Source of the DNA: Bacteroidales bacterium
GTDB lineage: Bacteria; Bacteroidota; Bacteroidia; Bacteroidales; Muribaculaceae
DNA length: 9,935 bases
Assembly: GCA_900767075.1 (NCBI GenBank)
Contig: CAAFXX010000381.1
Span: 1 to 9,935 of the forward strand
Reading direction: 5' to 3'
Position numbers and translations under genes: made by a program. This document shows, piece after piece, positions 6,032 to 9,935 of this stretch (positions are counted from its first letter, which is position 1; every line of letters starts with the position of its first letter). The notes beneath the pieces were generated by a model. That model made no database searches, was not told the origin of the DNA, and saw only the letters and a list, made by a program, of their open reading frames with translations.

Positions 6032-7849
6032 TCATATCTTCCTTATGAAGTCGTCGAGCGAGTCCTCTTTTGCCAGCGACAGCTTGCGCCGCAACCGGTA
6101 GCGGTTGCTGTTCACGCTCGCCGGCGTCACGGAAAGCATCGAGGCGATATCCTTGGCGCGCATGCCTATCTTCACGTAGGCGCACAGGCGCAGGTCGTTT
6201 TCTGTAAGCTCGTCGCTCACCTCTTTCAGTTTCTTAAAGAAATCGGGATGCACCGTGTCGAAGTGCATCTTGAACCGCGTCCACTCGTCGTCACCCTTGA
6301 TGCTGTCGCCGACCAGCACGTTGACCTCCTTCACATACTCTCGAGGTATAAGCCCCATGTCGGAATACTTTTCCGTGAGCTTCCCTATCTTCTGCAGGAC
6401 ATCGTTCTTGTTCGAGACAAGGAGCACCGACGAGCTGATCTCACATTCCTTCTGCTTCATGTCGCGCTCGAAGTTCTCCATGTTGAGACGCTTGATTATC
6501 ATCTCCTGCTCGAGGTTCGAACGCAGCTCGCGGTTCTCGATCTTCCTCATCTTGCCGCGCTGGAGGACATATATCAGCACCCCTCCCGCCGTCAGCAGGA
6601 CGGCGACAAGGACAAGAAGCACGATTATAAATTTGTTGTGGGCGTTTTTCGCCTCCTGCTCCATGGTCGTCATCATCTCTTTCTGACGGCTGATGGCGTC
6701 GCGTGCACGGGCTTTCGGTATCTCCTGACTGGTCAGGGAGCTGACATTATGCTCGTAGGCTGTGATATATTTCTTGAGGTAAGCGTAGGAGCGCACCTTG
6801 TCGCCCCTCTTCTCATATATGTCGGAAAGGTATTTATATATGACCGGTTCCCACGATTCCTTTGAATAGTGGGAAGCCATATTTTCGGTCTCCAAGAGCA
6901 GCGAGAGCGCCTTGTCGTAATCACCCTTGACGTAAAACGCCTGTCCCATCCTCAGGTTGAGCAGTATCTTGAGGAGCATGCTGCCGGGCGATTTAGCGAG
7001 ACGCATCCTCTCCCCTTCCTCGATATATTTAATGGCTGAATCCGGAAGATTCTTTTTCAGGTATAACGACGCTATCTTCTCGCATGCCTGGATCGACATG
7101 CCCGGGTCATCGGGTCCTTCGGCGATCGACCGGCGGTAAAGGCGCAGCATCTCATTGTCGTCTTTCGCCATGCCAGCCTTGAAGAACGAGATGCGGTTCA
7201 CGGGGTATCCGCATTTACGGTAATATTTGTCGGCAAGGTCAATCTCCGTCAGCGATGACGACAGGTCGCCTATATCCTCATAGGTCAAGCCCATCAGCAG
7301 ATGCGCGTTGCCCAAGAAATAATAATCGTCGTACTTGGCGAATATAGGTATAGCCTCGTTAAGCAGCTGGTAGGTGTTGAAATAGTCGCCGATGCGGCTG
7401 TAATTGCCGGCAAGCTGATATGACAGGCAGGCGTAATCGTAGTCGTAGCTTCGCGGCAGGGCATTCCTGACCTTCTCAAGCCGTGAGATACAGGAATCGG
7501 GCCGGGCGTTCAGCTGGCTGCTTCTGATCGACCATAGCACCGCGCGGGCAGCAAGCACGCTGTTGCGCGAGGCATCGGCAATCCTCTGCATCTGACCCAG
7601 CCGTGAATCGAGGTTATCGTTGTGGACGCGGTCGACCTCGTCGCGAAGCACGAGCGCGGCGATGGAATCGAATTGACAGTTTTCCGTCTTGAATTTATAT
7701 TCCACGCCGGTACGCTCTCCCCAAGCCGCAAAAGTTCCCGACACGACCGAAATCATCATCACGACAATGATTCGGACATGTACGTCCGGATGCCCTGCAC
7801 ACCGCAACCGGCTGTATAACTTTTTATAGGATTGGTAAATCGATCTCAT
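6032..7849 (-). CDS. Membrane-spanning TPR regulator with C-terminal LuxR-like helix-turn-helix
   Basis: A 605-residue one-component regulator. Residues 26-43 form an N-terminal export or anchor segment. Residues about 60-365 are helical TPR-like repeats (for example GNYSRIGDYFNTYQLLNEA, and MGQAFYVKGDYDKALSLLLE). A transmembrane helix lies at about 407-429 (FIIVLLVLVAVLLTAGGVLI), followed by the basic stretch RGKMRK. A coiled coil covers about 430-490. A DNA-binding domain lies at about 545-592: LTENDLRLCAYVKIGMRAKD, then IASMLSVTPASVNSNRYRLR and RKL. That C-terminal pattern is typical of Bacteroidota TPR/HTH regulators and resembles LuxR or sigma region 4. Topology fits sensing by the TPRs in the periplasm and DNA binding in the cytoplasm. 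The start at 7849 is chosen because a good promoter leaves a leader of about 45 bases; Met31 or Met32 are alternatives that would shorten the export segment. It lies directly upstream of, and on the same strand as, the secreted-protein operon, so it may regulate it; this is inference. Its signal is unknown. Confidence 0.88.
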   Translation of the reverse strand: MRSIYQSYKKLYSRLRCAGHPDVHVRIIVVMMISVVSGTFAAWGERTGVEYKFKTENCQFDSIAALVLRDEVDRVHNDNLDSRLGQMQRIADASRNSVLAARAVLWSIRSSQLNARPDSCISRLEKVRNALPRSYDYDYACLSYQLAGNYSRIGDYFNTYQLLNEAIPIFAKYDDYYFLGNAHLLMGLTYEDIGDLSSSLTEIDLADKYYRKCGYPVNRISFFKAGMAKDDNEMLRLYRRSIAEGPDDPGMSIQACEKIASLYLKKNLPDSAIKYIEEGERMRLAKSPGSMLLKILLNLRMGQAFYVKGDYDKALSLLLETENMASHYSKESWEPVIYKYLSDIYEKRGDKVRSYAYLKKYITAYEHNVSSLTSQEIPKARARDAISRQKEMMTTMEQEAKNAHNKFIIVLLVLVAVLLTAGGVLIYVLQRGKMRKIENRELRSNLEQEMIIKRLNMENFERDMKQKECEISSSVLLVSNKNDVLQKIGKLTEKYSDMGLIPREYVKEVNVLVGDSIKGDDEWTRFKMHFDTVHPDFFKKLKEVSDELTENDLRLCAYVKIGMRAKDIASMLSVTPASVNSNRYRLRRKLSLAKEDSLDDFIRKI

Positions 7850-7899
7850 TTCAATGCTCCATATTCAACATCTGTAGGTCTGTCTGAATGAAAGCTAAA

Positions 7900-7931
7900 C
7901 AAAATTACAATAAAATTCGAAAAATCACAAC
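7900..7931 (-). promoter_or_regulatory. Bacteroidota-type promoter for the TPR/HTH regulator
   Basis: On the minus strand, 7907-7900 reads TAATTTTG, a perfect TAnnTTTG -7 box. Exactly 20 bp upstream, 7931-7928 reads GTTG, three of four bases of the TTTG -33 box. The spacing is within the 19-21 bp expected. Transcription would begin near 7894, about 45 bases before the ATG at 7849. Confidence 0.65.
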
Positions 7932-8073
7932 ATCCCCCTGAAGTTGCTCCGACTATTTTTCTGCATAACCCCCACCTGACATTTTTCAAACGATTCCGAA
8001 AATTAATAAAACTTCTGAAAAATCATACGACACCTCAACCGACCGAAAAGCCGTCAGTACGCCCCCTGAGAAA

Positions 8074-8287
8074 TCAAACACTGTTTCCCTCCCCGAATTC
8101 CTCGTGTATCTTGGGATTCTCGTGCATCTCGATATACTCAAATTCCGGGCAATCCGACACTAAAAAATTGACCGAAATAATACTTGGCATTTGGATATTT
8201 TTCACCAAAGTTATCCATGCGACTTCGTAAGTCCTCATTTTTATACCAAAGCCATTCGATTTTATAGTTGCATTAAAAGATTTTCAT
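8074..8287 (-). pseudogene. Remnant of a small gene of about 70 codons, broken by a stop and a frameshift
   Basis: From ATG at 8287 the frame reads MKIF, then TAA (8275-8273), then a strikingly protein-like run: CNYKIEWLWYKNEDLRSR continuing MDNFGEKYPNAKYYFGQF. At the A6 run 8162-8167 (T6 on the coding strand), removing one base joins this to a second run, LVSDCPEFEYIEMHENP then KIHEEFGEGNSV, ending at TGA 8076-8074. The joined product would be 70 residues, acidic and aromatic-rich. I do not recognise the family. The second half alone is an intact 54-codon frame from ATG 8238 (MRTYEVAWITLVKNIQ...), so a short live gene in that frame is the main alternative. A sequencing error in the homopolymer could explain the frameshift but not the TAA. 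Confidence 0.45.
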
Positions 8288-8345
8288 TAATTTTATAGTC
8301 AATGTATTATAACATAAATTAATTGACATAACAACGGAAAAAATC

Positions 8346-9101
8346 ATGGCAGTCAATATACAGTTTTCTCAATCATATCATTGGCTGAGTTCTTGGATTT
8401 TAGCCAATGTAATTCAACTTGCGACGCAGGATTTCTGCAACCGCTTCGTAGATTACCGCATAGATCCGGGGCGCCGTCTTTACGACCAGATGGTGATGGC
8501 TGCCCGCTGCGGCGTGGCGAATATCGCCGAAGGATCAGCCCGACATTCCACATCGGTCGAGACGGAGATGCGGCTTCTCGACGTGGCAAGAGCAAGCTTC
8601 GACGAACTGCAGGGCGACCTCTTCAATTTTCTGCTGTGTAGAAACGGTGATGTATGGTCAATCGGTAATCCCGACCGCGAGACAATCTGGCAATTACGGC
8701 TCGACGAGCCACAATATACAGCCGACTATCTACACGAAGCTGCCAAGCATATCCTTGCCCAAAAACGCAAATTCAGCCGTTGGTTAGACAGCGACAATCC
8801 CGAAACAGTTGCCAACGCCCTGCTGATCTTGTGTCTCCGCCAAAACAAAATACTCCAAGCCCAGATTCAAAACCGACTTGAGAGCTTTCGCAAGACAGGC
8901 GGTTTCACCGAAAACATGACTGCCGAGCGTCTTGAGGCGCGCAAGACACAAGCCACAGAAAGCGGGGCTCCGAAGTGCCCGAAATGCGGAAAGCCGATGC
9001 TAAAGAGGATGCAGAAGAAAGGGCAGCAACAAGGCAGGGAATTCTGGGGCTGCAGTGACTACCCGAACTGCAACGGCACCCGCCCGATCACCCCGAGATA
9101 A
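8346..9101 (+). CDS. Four-helix-bundle protein with suffix domain and C-terminal topoisomerase-type zinc ribbon
   Basis: A 251-residue protein, apparently complete. Residues about 12-98 match the four-helix-bundle/S23-like family, in the order LATQDFCNRF, RRLYDQMVMAARCGVANIAE, GSARHSTSVETEMRLLDVAR, ASFDELQGDLFNFL. Residues about 100-200 form the helical suffix region found in the longer members of this family. Residues 209-247 are a zinc ribbon like those at the end of type IA topoisomerases: CPKC (C211, C214) and, after FWG, CSDYPNC (C236, C242), giving C-x2-C-x21-C-x5-C. The fold suggests an oligomeric helical bundle tethered to nucleic acid by the ribbon; the biochemical role of the family is unknown. 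No signal peptide is present, so it acts in the cytoplasm. The start is taken at the only ATG that leaves the first helix complete. It lies directly before a tyrosine recombinase fragment on the same strand, which suggests accessory DNA. Confidence 0.88.
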   Translation: MAVNIQFSQSYHWLSSWILANVIQLATQDFCNRFVDYRIDPGRRLYDQMVMAARCGVANIAEGSARHSTSVETEMRLLDVARASFDELQGDLFNFLLCRNGDVWSIGNPDRETIWQLRLDEPQYTADYLHEAAKHILAQKRKFSRWLDSDNPETVANALLILCLRQNKILQAQIQNRLESFRKTGGFTENMTAERLEARKTQATESGAPKCPKCGKPMLKRMQKKGQQQGREFWGCSDYPNCNGTRPITPR

Positions 9102-9108
9102 CCAACTC

Positions 9109-9141
9109 CTCGGGAATGCTCGGAATTCCCGAGATCCCCGA
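9109..9141. repeat. Nested palindrome after the zinc-ribbon gene
   Basis: CTCGGGAAT (9109-9117) and ATTCCCGAG (9125-9133) are perfect 9-bp inverted arms around a 7-base loop. The loop begins a second direct copy, CTCGGAAT (9119-9126), and a second inverted copy, ATCCCCGA, follows at 9134-9141. Alternative hairpins are therefore possible. It begins eight bases past the stop codon at 9101, a normal place for a transcript-ending hairpin, but the plus strand continues with an A-run, not a T-run. A recombination or protein-binding site is an alternative. Confidence 0.55.
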
Positions 9142-9174
9142 AAAAAGCTGTTTCACCTGTGGAAGAAAAAGAAA

Positions 9175-9203
9175 TCCCTTCTGACTCCGGGAGTTAGAAG
9201 GGA
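9175..9203 (-). terminator. Strong hairpin with a T-rich tail on the minus strand
   Basis: TCCCTTCT and ACTC (9175-9187) pair with GAGT and AGAAGGGA (9191-9203) around a CGG loop. With one G-T pair this gives a 13-bp stem. On the minus strand the stem is followed by TTTCTTTTTCTT, which fits an intrinsic terminator for leftward transcription. On the plus strand no T-run follows. No leftward gene is visible to its right, so either it blocks antisense transcription into the zinc-ribbon gene or it is a structural end of the rearranged integrase. Confidence 0.5.
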
Positions 9204-9935
9204 GTTGAAGAGCCGCGAGTGGGTCTGAAAGTAAAGCCAGAGCAGCTGACCAAGGATTTGATGCGCTCTTTCACAGAGTATTTAATTAAACGTTTCACCG
9301 GAGAAGGTGCCCACACCCTCTATCCCCGATTCAAGAAGATGATATTAGCTTCCGTAGAAAAGGATATTATCCGTAAAAATCCCTGCACCGGCGTTTCGAT
9401 AAAGAAAGACTACGGACAGTTGAAAAAGGACATTCTCAGTCAGGAAGAAATAACCACGCTCGTTGCCACGCACTATGACAAGGAGAATCCCGATATTCGC
9501 CGTGCGTTCATCTTCTGTCTGTATTGCGGTCTTCGCTGGTGCGATGTCAAAGACCTCACATATGCCAACGTCGACTACTCTAACAAACTGCTGAAGTTTG
9601 AGCAAAGCAAGACCAAAGCCCATAGCGCAGCCAGCGGAGTAGTCATTCCCCTCAATGACAGACTTCTGCATCTTATCGGTCAACCCAAGGATGGCAACCG
9701 CAATCAAATCATCTTCCCATTGCCATCGCATACCATGTGCCTCAAAGCCTTGCGCCATTGGGTCGCCCGCGCCGGCATCCAGAAACACATCACCTGGCAT
9801 TGCGCCCGTCACAGCTGCGGCACCAACCTCCTCAGCAACGGAGCCAACATCAAGACCGTTGCCAGCATCCTCGGACACAGCGGCCTCGCCCACACCGAGA
9901 AATACACCCGCGCTGTCGATTCCCTCAAACAAGCC
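9198..9935 (+). CDS. Tyrosine recombinase (phage-type integrase), N-terminally truncated and running off the window
   Basis: The open frame of 246 codons is limited on the left by TAG (9195-9197) and is still open at the window end. It holds the second half of the SAM-like core-binding domain (FTEYLIKRFTGEGAHTLYPR, then ASVEKDIIRKNP) and nearly all of the catalytic domain. The catalytic set is complete: Arg in CGLRWCDV (codon 9534-9536), Lys in SKTK (near 9609), His and Arg in HCAR (9798-9800 and 9807-9809), His in LGH (9876-9878), and nucleophile Tyr in EKYTR (9903-9905). Intact Bacteroidota relatives carry a further hundred or more residues before this point (arm-binding domain and first core helices). 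Only 93 bases separate the TAG from the preceding gene, and they encode no such domain in any frame. Possible starts are GTG 9219, TTG 9258 or ATG 9261. The likely state is a 5'-truncated integrase left by a rearrangement; whether it still recombines DNA is doubtful without the N-terminal part. Confidence 0.85.

Larger units (their letters stand above)
7850..8345. other. AT-rich spacer between the divergent regulator and zinc-ribbon genes
   Basis: This 496-bp stretch holds the regulator promoter near its left end and the remnant of a small gene at 8074-8287. Nothing clear was seen at 7932-8073: no repeat, terminator or RNA gene. Positions 8288-8345 are very AT-rich and should hold the promoter of the plus-strand gene starting at 8346. 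No good TAnnTTTG box with a -33 partner was found there; the closest is TATAGTTG at 8263-8270, without a -33 match. The start codon at 8346 is preceded by an A-run rather than a Shine-Dalgarno sequence. Confidence 0.5.

Noticed and set aside
5895..6185. Minus-strand open frame of 96 codons overlapping the end of the regulator and the repeat array
   Set aside because: Its first half is an out-of-frame reading of the HTH domain and its second half runs through the non-coding direct repeats; no protein-like conservation pattern.
8346..9101. Diversity-generating retroelement accessory protein (bAvd)
   Set aside because: The fold family is similar, but the protein is twice as long with a zinc ribbon, and no reverse transcriptase, template repeat or variable repeat is in the window.
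9116..9184. Small plus-strand frame MLGIPEIPEKSCFTCGRKRN...
   Set aside because: It has only 22 codons, starts within the palindrome and ends in the hairpin; the CxxC is not enough to support a gene.
9345..9932. Minus-strand open frame of 195 codons
   Set aside because: It is antisense to the tyrosine recombinase, whose catalytic residues are all present on the plus strand.

Overview
The window reads as the end of a metagenome or draft contig from a member of the Bacteroidota, probably a gut Bacteroidales of the Muribaculaceae type. Three things point there: secreted proteins with choice-of-anchor-J domains, one of them ending in a type IX secretion (T9SS) sorting tail; a membrane-spanning TPR/helix-turn-helix regulator of a kind common in that phylum; and promoters matching the Bacteroidota -33 TTTG / -7 TAnnTTTG consensus. 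The family-level placement is inference. Bases 1-21 are not genomic: they match the 3' end of the Illumina read-2 adapter.

Left and central part (22-7849, all minus strand). In transcription order: a regulator (7849-6032) with an N-terminal export segment, periplasmic TPR-like helices, one transmembrane helix, a cytoplasmic coiled coil and a C-terminal helix-turn-helix; a 281-bp control region; a T9SS-exported protein (5750-3843) with a choice-of-anchor-J domain and a thioredoxin-fold/Omp28-like domain carrying WCGYC; and, 40 bp further on, a very large multidomain secreted protein (3802-23) with a propeller-like N-terminus, fibronectin III-like and carboxypeptidase-regulatory-like modules. 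The last gene is cut by the contig end, and its apparent stop lies one base from the adapter. The two secreted-protein genes look like one operon. The control region holds a Bacteroidota-type -7 box, two operator-like inverted repeats, a leader hairpin and direct repeats of TGTCATTTTGCT spaced 32 and 32 bp, with a half copy 11 bp further on. The regulator is the obvious candidate to act there, but this is inference.

Middle spacer (7850-8345). It is AT-rich and holds a good promoter for the regulator. It also holds what looks like the remnant of a small gene (minus strand, 8287-8074): about 70 codons that read well once one in-frame TAA and one extra base in a T6 run are allowed for.

Right part (8346-9935, plus strand). 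A four-helix-bundle protein with a suffix domain and a C-terminal topoisomerase-type zinc ribbon (8346-9101) is followed by two strong palindromes and then by a tyrosine recombinase. The recombinase keeps the full R-K-H-R-H-Y catalytic set but lacks its N-terminal DNA-binding part, and it runs off the window. This end looks like accessory, mobile-element-derived DNA.

No tRNA, rRNA, CRISPR array or insertion sequence with recognisable ends was seen. I found no clear new defence or mobile system. The least explained structures are the phased repeat array, the broken small gene and the palindrome cluster between the zinc-ribbon gene and the integrase.
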